Below are positions 12,240-24,279 of a DNA stretch of 64,000 nucleotides, piece by piece. The notes beneath the pieces are model-generated. The model was not told the DNA's origin and made no database searches. It was given only the letters and a program-made list of their open reading frames with translations. Origin of the DNA: Brachycybe producta (lineage: Eukaryota > Arthropoda > Diplopoda > Playtdesmida > Andrognathidae); assembly GCA_036925085.1 (NCBI GenBank), contig JAUPFP010000023.1:2121778-2185777 (forward strand), in the 5' to 3' direction. The first letter of the stretch is position 1. Every line of letters begins with the position of its first letter. The position numbers were made by a program, and so were the translations under genes.

Positions 12240-12510
12240 TAATGCTGGGACCACATTAACGTCTAATGCCGTTAATTGTCGCGTTATTTGACATTAAACA
12301 CAGGTGTAGCCACGATATAAAGCGCTAATTTATTATCGTCATTATTAAGGGCGTTCGACGGTAGGCGATAGCTCGGGTGGCAGTCTTTTTGACACATCAA
12401 AGCGAATTAGCGCGTCATTTAAGGCGTACGTAGTTTAATCTATATGTTTGACGCCTTAATTATTGTGATAATGGACGTTAGACGTTAACGTTAGTGTGGC
12501 CCCACCATTA
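12240..12510. mobile_element. MITE with TAATGCTGGGACCACA ends
   Basis: Left TAATGCTGGGACCACATTAA; right arm complements it as TAATGGTGGGGCCACACTAA. Inner GACGTTAGACGTTAACG also pairs with the left arm. Related in its ends to 20297-20598 (CTGGGACACACTATG). Confidence 0.7.
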
Positions 12511-14011
12511 GGCTAAAACCTATAACATTATAAGTGTCATTAAATATTATATACAAATTAGGTCCATATTATATGACGATATTTTTTAAATGTTTTTTTC
12601 TGAGGAAAACACCTTCATATTTAGAATTTAACCATTTCACTATTATTTTTCTGTATTTTCCTCCAAAAAAAAATTATTATATGTAATTGTTGCAGTGTAT
12701 GGGCTTTACGTAACAATGGTATGAAATGTTAAACATTATAAGAATTCATTTTTGCTGTAAAATTTCGTTGCCTGTTTGTTCTGATGTCTTTTATCCATTT
12801 TATTACATAATTTTACAATTTGTAGACTTACACTGATTTATTTTGATAATAAACTAGTAAATAACTATGTGCTCATAGTTTGGCATGTTACCTTTTACTA
12901 TTACTTTACACTTTTACGAAAAATAATTATACATCTTACATTTTAAAAGATATTGCAATATAACTGATGTAATACAATACATATAAATGTATTGTTTTGT
13001 TATCGCTTGCAATGTTAACATCCAAAAAAAGGCCCTACCCTTATTTCAATGAATTAGAAATGAAGCAATTGTATGAAAATAAAAACTTTCCAAAAGTCAA
13101 TGTTTCTTTGTAGGATTTCCGTTATAATAAACGTTTAACATTAAATAAATGATGCACACAGCTCTTTAAAATCGAACAGGATATATTGTAACATTAATCA
13201 AAACTTAAATAGTTTCTTTACGAATAATAATAAATAATCGAGTTTTTTTTTCTTCATAAAATAAACATAAATCAAAAAATGACACATAATAAAATTTAAA
13301 CAATTAACCAGTGTTCATTTAAAATTTTGAGAAAAAATAAGAAATTTTTAATTTAAATTAATTTCTAGACTAGATTATTTCTCTATGCGTGATTGTAGGT
13401 CTATAGGTACAATACTGATACAGTGAGTGAATTAGAATTTAGAAGACGGATGTAGACTTTTTTTTTAAAAAAAATCTACTATAATGATTGTGTTTGGTGG
13501 GAAGAAAGTGGGTCATCTGTATAATGATAGGTCCATATACACACCTGTCTAAAAAAATCTCATCCCGCCTGAAACAGCAAAATCTCCTCCCAATTTTCAA
13601 CAACCAAAAATATTTTCAGTTGATTCTGTGTTTATTGTCAGTCAATAAGTCAGTTCAGTAAACTCTTGTGGTTTTTCTATTTATTTCTAACTAATTTTTA
13701 TAAAGTAGAAAATATATTTATTGTTTTCTATTTTTTAAAAAAAACAGCTCTTCTTTATGAAAATGTTAGTTTTATCAACTCAAAGACAGAGGCCTGAATC
13801 ACCTGACTATTTATAACAAGGATGAAAATGTGAAGTTCATCTTTAGATTTCTTTTGGAATAAGTGTGAATCTTTTCAAATGTAAATGAGTGAAATGAAAC
13901 ATGAATGGGATATAATTGAAATTGTATGAAAAACAAAATTTGTTTAAATTATATTGTTACTGGACATCATACTTTGAGGATAACAAGGTGGGTTTATCCA
14001 TTATAATTTAA
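12511..14011. other. Gene-free AT-rich stretch
   Basis: No coding exon, RNA gene or transposon ends recognised on either strand. Confidence 0.45.
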
Positions 14012-14179
14012 TACAATGTAAGCCGTTTAACACGAAATAGAAGGATTTACTAGAATATTTTTTTTAATGTTAAACGAATTTCACGTTAAAAGAAATAAAT
14101 GTTCTGTTATTATAAGGGGACCGGACTGAACGTATATTTCATGTTAACGGATTTTTCGTGTTAAACGGTTTCCAATGTA
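14012..14179. mobile_element. Tc1/mariner-type MITE (CAGTGGAAACCGTTTAACAC family)
   Basis: Ends TACAATGTAAGCCGTTTAAC and the complement of TACATTGGAAACCGTTTAAC, bounded by TA. Sister copies at 17432-17578, 41691-41780 and about 28205-28695. Confidence 0.7.
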
Positions 14180-14500
14180 TATATATTCATTTTTGTTTAA
14201 AAGCCCATAAATTAAAACTAATTAAATTATATTGTACTGATTGACGTTTCAATGTCTGTTTTCTTTATATATATTCTTATGCAGGTAGTATTTTGATAAC
14301 TCCTTGGGGTTTTTTCATGACCGACTTCTCATCATGACCATTTGACCTTCTTTGTTTGTGGCTTAAAATGCAAGACAAAAAAGTTGTCAGGTGCAAATTA
14401 CCCTAAACGAAGTAGTCAAACAAGTTTTAAAATAAACTTTGAAATACTATAAATGTCAACAAATAAAAATCTGCCAGTGAAATATCATTTTTTTTTAATT

Positions 14501-15083
14501 TTAAGGTGGCTGAATAAATATTTATTTTGTTTTTGTCCTCCCGGATGGCGACACCGCAGTGGCTAATGCTGAGCTCTTTAGATCTTTTTGAAAAATTTGG
14601 ATGCAAAAATGTCAAGCTATCATTTTTAGAAACAACATTACGAAAAAAGTGGAACTGTTTTCAAAACTAGAATGATAAAAAGTTATGTTAAAAGTTTTTT
14701 TCATGGCAATATATCTTAAAAAATAAACAATTTTATAGTTCAGTTTGAAAAATGACCCGTTTTTTTTTTGGTTTTTCCATTGACATTTCATGAAAAATTG
14801 TTTTCGCCTTTTTCAAAAACTGTCATAAAAAGTTTATTTTTAAATACATCAATCATCATGAAAAAACTTTCAGCATCATCACCAGCTATTCCAGTTTCTA
14901 AAACACTTATGAATTTGTTCACAATGTTTTTTCTCTCCTGAAAAACGTTCGCTTTAATAAAAAAAAAACTTTCTCAAAACCGCGGGTTGGGGGAAGACAC
15001 CTCCTAAAGAGAACATAATAGCCACTTTAGTGGAGCCACCCTGAGAGACGAAAACAAAATAAATATCTATTCAGCCACCTTAA
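14501..15083. mobile_element. Most complete foldback element of the TTAAGGTGGCTGAAT family
   Basis: Starts TTAAGGTGGCTGAATAAATA and ends with the complement (TCAGCCACCTTAA). Terminal repeats are about 38 bp, and nearly the whole element folds back on itself around 14770. Both ends carry TTAA, either part of the repeat or a TTAA target. Non-coding. Partial copies at 2327, 4718 and 30835. Confidence 0.75.
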
Positions 15084-15710
15084 GGCTATGAATGCAAAAC
15101 AAAATGAATAGTTAAAAATCAAAATATCAATTTTACCTAAATTAGTGTCATAAAATTTTTTTTTTTTAAAAAAATGTATTTTGTTTTTCGCAACAGGAAA
15201 TGTTGACGACCGTATAAAAAGCAAATCAGTTTTTTTAGGTTGTTGAAATTGTCACACACGAATACTTTTTTGGTGCCCCTCACTTCATAATATTTCCATT
15301 ACTGATTGTGTGTGTTTTCATATATATAAACAACAAACACATTCAATAAAAGGAAACTTTTGTCAAAAAAAAAAAATTAAGCCTATATCAATTGTATAAA
15401 GAAATCAACAACAATCCCTCTTATTGTCATACACTTCCTATACAGAATTGAATGACACAAAAAAATACCAAAATACATTTGTAATATTGAAATGAGGAGG
15501 ACATGTCATGTACATTGTACAAAAACCTCGAAAATAGTTATTTTTATGAATCACAGAAGCGTGTCATGAAAACTACAAATGGACAAATAAATGAATTTTT
15601 TTTAGACATAATATTTAAAAATAAATTTCAATAATTTGAATATTTTACAAAGATCTATTTCAGTGTCTTTAAAAATACTATTTTTTTAAAGATATGATTA
15701 ATAATAATAT
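15084..15710. other. Gene-free AT-rich stretch
   Basis: Nothing recognised between the two foldback elements. Confidence 0.45.
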
Positions 15711-16011
15711 TAAGATGGTTTATGAACAGCTGACTTTCGATTTCTGGTTATTCAGCGTATTCAGGAGTAACACTATGAAGAAACTAAAAGTATGTTAGAA
15801 ACTAGAACGGAAAGCTGAATCACTTAATAGTATTTTCATGTTGATATCTTTCAAAATAAACTTTTTTATAGAAAAAAATTAATAATTGTCGTGACATGAA
15901 AATACTCTTAAATGCAGTACTGAGCTTCAATTCTAGTTTCTAAAACACAAGTTTCTTATGATTTTGCTTCTGAAAGACCAGAGTTCGAAGGGGCGTTTAC
16001 ACTTTAAAACC
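15711..16011. repeat. Foldback element, 'TAGAAACTAGAA' family
   Basis: Starts TTAAGATGGTTTATGAACAG and ends GGCGTTTACACTTTAAAACC. The core arms pair around 15880. It lies just upstream of the serine protease start. Confidence 0.7.
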
Positions 16012-16092
16012 ACAATATAAAAATAAATTTCATGCATAATTAAATAATTAATATTTTTGCTCATATTTCTTTTCTAAATAAAGATATATTTC

Positions 16093-19000
16093 ATGAAGAT
16101 GGGTATATCCAAATTCTCCTTATTTATTGGACTATTACTAATTGCTTATGGTGTTTCTGAGGAAAAAGACAGTAAGTATATTTACTACTAATTAGTAAAT
16201 ATTTAGTAAGTACATTGTACATATATTAGAAGGAAACAAAGAGACTGCAATATTTAGATAATTTCATGCTGTTATGATATTATCTATAATGATCAATAAT
16301 AAATACATTGTATGGAATACGATACTTCCTGATGATTAATATTCAACATTTCAGGAAGTTCAACAAATTATTATCTAATTAATATTCAGAATCCATCATA
16401 TGGGTGCAGTTATACCTTCTAGTAAGACCTAGTTTTCTTAACAACATTTAATAGCTTATTCTTTAGAAAAGGTAGCTTTTAAAAGAAAACCGGATATTTG
16501 ATGATTCCACTTTAAAAATTCAAGAAACAAAATTTCAACTTTGAATTTGGTTTTAACACTACCACATTAGAATACAAATCTAAGTGAAAATATATTTTTT
16601 GTCATGTTTGTTGATATTTATTTCATAACTAAACACCATTAAATGTTACTTCATGTGGTTTATGCTGTTAGCAAACGTGCCAAACGTACTCTATTCCTAC
16701 TAAGACTTACTATTATTGAGCAATTTCGTAAATCTTTCAAAAAACTCTGTAAATTTTTCTTTACTTAAAATGCCAATGACCTGAACAATGAATTAGTTGT
16801 TATACAAAGTTTGTCAAATACTTTATGACTCAGAAGTTGAACAAATGCCCAAATATCTATTGTCAAAATACAGTATACATGTACATGTGTTGGCAGAGTT
16901 TATTGTTTAAAGTTATATTAAAATTCAATTAAATTGAATTAAAAAAAAGAAACTATTGAATTAAAATTAACAACATTTAAATCATTGTTTCCCTAAAAAA
17001 TTAAAAACTTTAGTATTTTAATTTCAATAACTTTTTTATTTTTTTACATATTTATATTTGTTGACATGTTGCTAACAAATTGAAAAGTATAGCAGTTGAG
17101 AAATAATTTACCAAAAGTGATGAATTACTACTGTAAATAAATTACTTATTCAAATAAGCTTACATGCAATTAATAATTCACCAAATTGATTTTGAAACTT
17201 TGTAATATGTGATTGTAAATAATTGCATTTTAAAACTACTTTTCACATTAATTTCGTTTTTGCATTTTACAGTATTTTTGTTGTCAAACTACTCGGAACT
17301 TGAGCTAAGAAGAAATAACTAATTTAATTAGTAATTGTAATTAATTACTTTGAGAAGTAATTTGCAACAACATTGATTTACAGTCTGTTGCTGAGATATT
17401 TAATTTTAAACGGTTTGGCTGCGTCATTATGTACAGTGAAAATCGTTTAACACCAAAAATAGGATAACACGAAATATATTTTTGGTCCAGTACCTTATTA
17501 TAGCAAAATAACTCTTTTCTTTTAACATGAAAAAATATTCTTGTTCCTTCTATTTCGTGTTAAACAGTTTCCACCGTACTTTGATAATAGATTACGTTAT
17601 TGATTCTGAGACATACTGTATATTTCCAAGAAAAGCTACTTTCTTTTTTAGATCACAAGTGTTAGTCATTAACCTGAAACTTAGGTGTAAAATAAAACAT
17701 TACAATATTTTAACAATTTTAAAAATCTATAATTCTCAATTCTAACTAAACTCATAAATTATTAAAATTAATAATAGTTAACTTTGCTAATTATTTTTTT
17801 TTTAGAAAATAAACAAACTAAAGCAACTACCAAACCAACAAGTGCACGAGACGAAAGCAGCCCATGCAGAACACCGTCTGGAGACTTGGGCCAATGTCAA
17901 GACATATCATCGTGCCCTTTCGTACTACTAGATCTTAACAATATAGCTCGTTACTTATGTTTACGAACCTATTTCTTCCCTGGAATATGTTGTCCACTCA
18001 AATCAACTTCAAACAGTACAACTACCACCACCTCTCCTACTACTACCACATCTGGTAACAAAAAATCAACCACAATTAAACCAACGTCGTCTTCAACGAC
18101 AAAACCAACATCAATTTCTGGACCTGTAAAAAAACCTATTGATGATAACCAAGTTTCGGTTAGCTCCAGAGATGGTGAGTTCAATCGAAAGACAAATACA
18201 TCATTTTTGTTGTTGTAAAAATAATGATAATAATAATTGTGAACACTTGACAACAGGATGTGGCAAAAACAATGTGATTACTACAAGAGTGGTTGGCGGT
18301 GAAGCAGCATTGGCTGGGCAATGGCCATGGATGGTAGCTATTATTTGATTGTTCTTAGTGTCGAATACACAGTATTTGCAATTAATGCCACAGTTTTTCA
18401 TGTTACCTTCATTTCTTTATAGGTTGCAATTTACTTACAAAGAAGGAATAGAGAATATTGGTGTGGAGGTGCAATCATAAACAATGACTACGTTCTAACA
18501 GCATCTCATTGTGTTCATGACAGCAGACAGAGAAAGTTGGTTTTAGTTATCTGATAATTAATTATCACGTTCATTAGTCAACATTTCACGATCACCTCCT
18601 CTCTCATTCAATGTGTACAAGGACGACAACCTTGGCACACAGGCGACTTTTAAATGTTTGCCAATGTTGGCGTCTTTCTGTAGAAAAAATACATTGCAAC
18701 GACCCCCTTCCACCACCCGCGACCTTCGACTTCTTTTTGTCGCCGAAAAGTCTTTCAAAAGTCGCCTGTCTGCCAAGTTCTGTAGAGTTTTTCTTCTGAA
18801 ACGCAGAATAACCAGATTTCAAAAATCAGCTGTTCATAAAACATCTTAAGCAACCTTAAAATCATCGTATCATAGATATGACTAAATTGTATTTTTAGGT
18901 ACAGATCGTCATTACTGACCGTTCGTCTAGGCGACAACAACATCAGATCTGCAGAAGACGATGCAATTGAAAACCCAATTGAAAGAAAAGTGACAAACGT

Positions 19001-19637
19001 CATAACTCACGCCGAATTTAAGTTGCAAACTTACTACAATGACATAGCCCTTCTCAAGTTGGACAAACCAGTTACTTACACCGATTACATTAGACCCATC
19101 TGTCTGCCCGATAACGATCTTAAAGGAGAAGATCTTATGGGAGAGTTTGCAACTGTTGTCGGTTGGGGAGCAACATCCTTCGGTAAGACATCGAATGACA
19201 TTTGAAATAAAAGTGTTTCAAAAAAAAAATTGACAAAACTGAAACTTTATAAATAGGTGGCAGTGAAAGTGGAATTTTACGTTACACTGAAGTTCCGATA
19301 TGGAACAACGTTGACTGTGACGCTGTTTACAAACAAGACATAGAGAAAATATACCTTTGTGCCGGACTTGCCGACGGAGGGAAGGATGCGTGCCAAGTAA
19401 CATAATATTCTTTAACCAATCTCGTAACCTGTAATAAAAAATATATATATAACAAGGAATTTATTTATGATTTATCTAAAGGGAGATTCTGGAAGTCCAC
19501 TTATGATCAATATGAATGGACGATGGACTATAGTTGGAATAGTTTCCTTTGGAACTCGGTGTGCGGAACCGGGATTTCCTGGTGTCTATACTAGAGTAAC
19601 AGAATATCTAACATGGATTGCAAATCATAGCACATAA
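16093..19637 (+). CDS. Secreted CLIP-domain serine protease, trypsin-like, 7 exons
   Basis: Predicted 405-aa zymogen. Exons 16093-16171, 17806-18174, 18257-18333, 18423-18535, 18899-19182, 19257-19396 and 19482-19637 sum to 1218 nt in frame. Order of parts: signal peptide ([20 protein letters not shown]); six-Cys CLIP domain at about residues 47-88 ([11 protein letters not shown] to GICCP); Thr/Ser/Pro-rich linker; activation site TTR|VVGG; S1A chymotrypsin domain. The catalytic triad is complete: His ~204 (TASHC), Asp ~261 (YYNDIALLK), Ser ~357 (GDSGSP). Asp ~351 in DACQGDSG sits at the base of the S1 pocket, which predicts cleavage after Arg or Lys. Relatives act in haemolymph clotting, melanisation and development cascades. 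Its place between three peroxidases, two of which carry many Arg sites, makes it a candidate processing enzyme, but that is inference. No promoter could be assigned; the start is the first Met before the signal peptide. Confidence 0.93.
16172..17431. other. Intron 1 of the protease, nothing recognised
   Basis: AT-rich intronic sequence without exon-like or repeat-end signals that I can support. Confidence 0.45.
17432..17578. mobile_element. Tc1/mariner-type MITE in protease intron 1
   Basis: TACAGTGAAAATCGTTTAAC at the left and GTGTTAAACAGTTTCCACCG then TA at the right. Same family as 14012-14179. Confidence 0.75.
18631..18777. mobile_element. MITE with CTTGGCACACAGGCGACTTTT ends
   Basis: In protease intron 4. 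Left CTTGGCACACAGGCGACTTT pairs with right AAAAGTCGCCTGTCTGCCAAG. More diverged relatives carrying ACTTTTGGTGGTCGA are at 24817-25010, 25190-25350, 38621-38787 and 43426-43870. Non-coding. Confidence 0.75.
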
Positions 19638-19973
19638 TAAAAACAGCTCATGATGAAATTAAAAGGAAAAGTACTTAAAAGATGAATACAAACCGTCAAT
19701 TTCTAGCTTGTCAATCCTGAATTGTCTTTCAAAATCGTCACAAACATTCAAACCATTTCTGTCTATTTTTTTTGGGCTTTCTTTTGAATTGTATAGGGAT
19801 GAAGCCTATTTTTATATTTATAAGTTATAACTAATTATTTATGTTCATATCATTGAAAAATATTGCAAGACTTGTCAATCCACACCACACACTTTTGAGA
19901 TTTCTACAGTTCAATCGAAAAATTCGAATTGAATTTCTGGCTAAGCAGATGGTTTGAGCCGCGATTAAACAGC

Positions 19974-19979
19974 AATAAA
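19974..19979 (+). terminator. Possible polyadenylation signal of the protease
   Basis: AATAAA about 340 nt after the stop. Another AATAAA overlaps the stop codon itself and is too close to be the only signal. Confidence 0.3.
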
Positions 19980-20296
19980 AGTTGGATTGAATTTACAAAT
20001 TCCACCACATACATGATTAATTTTTGCATTGAAAAGTCAGAATTGACAAGCCCAAATTGATCGTCTGTGATTCTACTACAGCACTATTGCAATGGTTTAT
20101 TGAAAATTATTGAAACTTTGAAGGAAGGATCATTATTACATCATAATGTTAATATGAATTTCGATTCTGATAAACATATTACAATAACTGTACAGTGTAT
20201 GATATACCCAAATAAGCTCAACTTTGGCAAATTGGCATTTACAAGAAACCACGAAAGTTACTTTCTCGATCATTCCCATTTACGTTTGTCTTAAGT

Positions 20297-20598
20297 CTGG
20301 GACACACTATGCAAGTCTATGCGTCGAATGCCTTCCAATGTTGGACTAATGATAGTTTGACACATAGTGTGGCCGTGAGACGGATGTTGGGTGTTGGATG
20401 CCCAGCATACAAAGTTCGATATTGGAGAGTATTGGAAGGCATTCGGGCAGGTATCAGTTTTCTTGTCCCGCGTCAAAGGTTTCTAATATTTGTCCTAACG
20501 TTAGAACCAATGTTGGACACATAGCCTGACCGGTCTATCAATGGAAACAAATATGGGTACAACGTTGGATTCAACGTTTCACACATAGTGCGTCCCAT
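20297..20598. mobile_element. MITE with CTGGGACACACTATG ends
   Basis: Left CTGGGACACACTATGCAAG; right complement ACACATAGTGCGTCCCATG. Inner ACACATAGTGTGG and GGCATTC blocks also repeat inverted. Similar ends to 12240-12510. Confidence 0.65.
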
Positions 20599-20945
20599 GC
20601 TTTATTTGGAAGCCATACTTATTCCACACATTAGATTAAATTTGTACACAGTCGCACTTTATTTGTAACTTAACTGCCAAAAAAAAGTGAATTTCATTGA
20701 TTTATTTAAATAAAAAAAAAACATTTTCTATCTCAACTGAAGCTTAAAAATTCAAATTAAAACTAAAGCTTGAAGCTACAATTAAGTTTATATAATATAA
20801 GAACCAAAAAATCATAACAAAATTGCTTATTCGAAATTAATAAAAAAAAACGTTTTGACGATGATGATGATGATCATAATCAATTTTTTTTATCCAATCA
20901 CAATTCAACACTTTTGGTTAAAATGAATGGACAGATATAATTGCA

Positions 20946-21079
20946 TATAAATAAGAAGGGCCAAAGATATATTAATTTAATTTCAACAGAGTTACGGCCA
21001 ATAATTAATTATGTGCTATAGACTCAATTTTGAGCTATTTTTCTTCAATTTCGAGAGATTGTATTAAGACTAAAATAAG
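20946..21079 (+). promoter_or_regulatory. Probable promoter and non-coding first exon of peroxidase B, with uORF
   Basis: TATAAATA at 20946-20953 predicts a start near 20976. An exon-like stretch ends in the strong donor AAG|GTAAGA at 21079/21080. The acceptor TTTTCAG at 24254 lies 25 nt before the coding ATG at 24280, giving a 3.2-kb 5' UTR intron. The UTR exon holds an 18-codon upstream ORF (ATG at 21011, TAA at 21065-21067). Peroxidase A has the same promoter, short exon and long intron layout. Confidence 0.55.
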
Positions 21080-21988
21080 GTAAGATCTGTTTTTATCTTT
21101 ACAATTTATATTTTTCTTATTGAATAATTATTAAATTAAATTATTGCATTATAAATGATTTTGTAAAATATGTTTTAATTCTGAGTTTTGGACAAATTCC
21201 TGAGAAAATTTGCGTATTTTTTTGTTACATTCATGTTTATAAATTTATTATTTGATGTAAAAATTCTTTTATAAAATAAAAAAAACAAACCTAATTGTGA
21301 AGCAAATTTAAAGTATTTCATTTTCTAATGGGATAAAATTGGTTGCTGAGCAAAAATGAGCATTGCGCAAAATAAACAAAGGACCGAAAAAAACTTTTCA
21401 AAGTCTCAAAGTTTCTTTATACAAAAAACACTTCTTTTCTATTCATCATAATATGTATAGAGATAATAATTTAAAAACCAATTGAGAGGATCTTCTCTCT
21501 TCTGTTCCATTCTTCTTCTAAGGAACTAAACCAAAGTTCCATCAAAATATTTTGATTCATTATTATCAGTGTTATCATCGATTGAATTGAAACAAAATTA
21601 TGTTATTTCAAATTGTTTTCTAAACAAAATTATTTAACAATGGGGTGTATTTTGTAGTCCACATTTAATTAAAAAAATAACATTTGAGAAAAGTAACAAA
21701 AAAAGTTCAAAGATTCAAAGTTCAACATGTATTTGAATACAAGCAAAAAATAAATATGAACATTGAAACTAAAAATATAATATTTAAGTTTTGTATAAAT
21801 TTCATAAGAAATGTTGTCAAAACCTGTGTGTTTCTATGGGAGGCGTTTTTTTTATAATAAAGTTATGAATTGTATTCTTAATTATTGCGAACTGTAAGAT
21901 AGTCAAAGCTAGTGCTAATCTCTTAAACTTTTACATGACATTTACTACAAGTTCACTTGCTTTGACTATTACACAATTAGCAATTATT

Positions 21989-22345
21989 AAGGTGGGTTTT
22001 AAAGGTGTAAACGCCTATTCGAATTATGACTATTATAAATTTTAAAAGCAATATTAAGAGAATCTTGGTAAGTGTTTTAGAAACTAGAAGGGTAGCTCAA
22101 CACTTATAAGAATGTTTTCATGATAAGCTTTCAAAATAAGCTTTTTATGTGACTTTGAAAATCATATTTAACTTTAAGCAGACGATAATTTTTAATTTTT
22201 GTCGATAAAAAGTTTATTTTGAAAGATATCAACATGAAAAAAAATATTATGAAGTGATTCAGCAACTGTTCTAGTTTTTAACACACTTTCATGATAATTT
22301 TTCATGTTGATATAGTTCAAAATAAACTTTTAAATACTGTAGCTC
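21989..22345. repeat. Foldback element, 'TAGAAACTAGAA' family
   Basis: Starts AAGGTGGGTTTTAAAGGTGT. Core arms TTAGAAACTAGAAGGGTAGC / TTCTAGTTTTTAACACA pair around 22200. Lies in the presumed 5' UTR intron of peroxidase B. Confidence 0.7.
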
Positions 22346-22369
22346 AAAATCAGGTTTTGCATGTCAACT

Positions 22370-22680
22370 AGGGCTGGAGATATTTTGAAAAAATCGAAAT
22401 AGGTCCGATATTTTTTTTTAATCTATTTTTAACAATATATCGAAAAATCGAAAAAAATCGAAAAAATCAAAATATTGAAATACCGAAAAAAATCAAAAAA
22501 AAAATGTAAAAAATATCCAAACATGTATGAATGGCCATTATTTTTTTTTTTTTCAATTTTTTGATATATCGAGTACGATATTATTTTAAAAAATACCGCA
22601 TGAGTTTTAAAAAAATATATATCGATATATCGAAAATGTTGGCAGCCGTAATATCGACCCTATGAGCCAATGATATTTCG
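22370..22680. repeat. TCGATA/TCGAAAAA-rich low-complexity repeat
   Basis: Dense irregular repeats of ATCGAAAAA and ATATATCGA, opening AGGGCTGGAGATATT and closing near TGTTGGCAGCCG. Possibly a decayed element; a smaller similar patch is at 62490-62585. Confidence 0.4.
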
Positions 22681-22778
22681 CAATATTTAAAACATACATC
22701 ACAATATACTACATAGAGAAAGATAGAAAGAGAAAACTTCCTTTCAGCTATTCAATTATAAATGTCGTATGACGTGTT

Positions 22779-22850
22779 GGCCTGTTGGTCTAGGGGTATG
22801 ATTCTCGCTTCGGGTGCGAGAGGTCCCGGGTTCAATTCCCGGACAGGCCC
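22779..22850 (+). tRNA. tRNA-Pro (anticodon CGG)
   Basis: 72-nt intronless nuclear tRNA. Acceptor GGCCTGT pairs with ACAGGCC, plus discriminator C. A-box TGGTCTAGGGG, anticodon loop TTCGGGT giving CGG, anticodon stem CTCGC/GCGAG, T-arm CCGGGTTCAATTCCCGG. A pol III T-run follows at 22857. All stems pair. It lies inside the presumed 5' UTR intron of peroxidase B on the same strand. Confidence 0.96.
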
Positions 22851-22861
22851 AATAACGTTTT

Positions 22862-23940
22862 ATTTCTTAAAAAAATTAATTTAAGAATTTACCCACAATT
22901 TGAATTTTGAAACACAAATAAATAGTTAACTAATAAAAATAATTTTTCAAATTAAGTTTAGTTTCTTATTTTTTTTAGAATTAATTCATATTTTCGCTTT
23001 TTAAAATACTGATAAATAAAACGTTTTAATTCAAAATGATATTTAAGCCATATTTTTTTTTAAAATTAAATATAATTTTAAAAATGTAAGCCTTATTAAG
23101 TAGACTACAGATGCCGAGGATATCCGATCGGATACAAAGCACTATCCGATCGGATCGGATACAAGGCACTATTCGAACGGATATTTTCCAAAACTTTTTC
23201 TTCCTATTTTGACGCTTGTATTCGCTTCTTTTTGATAGACAATCAATTCAGGGAATGCAATGACAAACATTTTATGGTATGGGTCATATAAGTAACTTGA
23301 ATCTCATGTGTATTTTTTCCATATTAAACACACGAAAAAGTAATTTTAATTACAGTAATTCACTACTCTATAGAAAGTATTAGAAAAACTTAAACCACGT
23401 ACACTCATAATTGGCCTAACTTTTGAATCGCGCATAACACACAAGGCATGAAGACATTCTTGTTTTGTAAACCTCACTGGGAATGTATTTGCACGCAACA
23501 TTTCTGTTGTTGCTCTTCCAATTCACGTTCATTGAATTATGGAAATTGAAGTGTAATAAATTCATTAATTTTGGTAACTTATTTATCATCAGCATTTGAA
23601 TGAAATAACGACATTTTACCAATGAAATCGTCCACTTTTAACTTTAAAACTTCAATAATTGTTAGGTTAAATTGTAATAAATACCGCAAACTACTTAATT
23701 CGATTAACTCAATGATTTGTGAGAATACATTCAACAGTTCACCATGTACAACATTTATACTAAATACGTAATTTGTTAATTGTGTAAAAATTGAAGAAAA
23801 AAAAATGATATCCATATGTAAAACATATCTAAGGCGGCACAAATTTAACTGTACACGTCTACCATTCTATGCAATGCTGTTCATGTAAAAAAAGTCATAG
23901 AATTGTAACAATCACACTTTATGATACCACAGCTTGTGCA
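22862..23940. other. Intronic AT-rich sequence with a short degenerate tandem
   Basis: At 23113-23185 a unit like ATCCGATCGGATACAAAGCACT is repeated about three times. Elsewhere nothing is supported. A Leu/Ile-rich minus-strand stretch at 23842-23416 might be a decayed transposase but shows no diagnostic motif. Confidence 0.4.
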
Positions 23941-23944
23941 CTTT

Positions 23945-24112
23945 TCTTTTTTGAATGTCATATTATTTTGCTAACCAGTAAATGACAGTCATATAACATT
24001 ATTTGTCATAGTAATTTGTTTTTGTGACTTGTTGGACGGTTGTGAGCTAGATATGACAATTTATTGTCGTATGACAATCTTATTTTCTTTCTGTAATTAC
24101 ACCCCTGGTTAA
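23945..24112. repeat. Dispersed repeat, copy 2 of a pair
   Basis: Same block order as 10725-10910 (GTCATATTAT, AATGACAGTCATA, TTTGTTTTTGTGACT, GCTAGATATGACAA, TTTCTTTCTGTAAT). Confidence 0.6.
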
Positions 24113-24279
24113 AAGCGTATAATTTGAAGTTCAAGCGCCAAGTTTTTGAGCAAAAAAAACTTTACAAAACACATTAATTTGACCGTGCAGCGATAAAATA
24201 CTTACATGTACATAATTTAACTTAAAATTATTTCTTCAAACAGATAATTTTCAGCTAACCGTCATTTCTGAACAAAGTC

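Noticed and set aside
22370..22680. TCGATA-rich patch as a hAT element opening AGGGCTGG
   Set aside because: No matching inverted end with an 8-bp duplication could be found, so it is kept only as a low-complexity repeat.
23416..23842. Minus-strand Leu/Ile-rich frames, possibly a decayed ZBED/hAT protein
   Set aside because: Vague resemblance only; no diagnostic motif, ends or target duplication.
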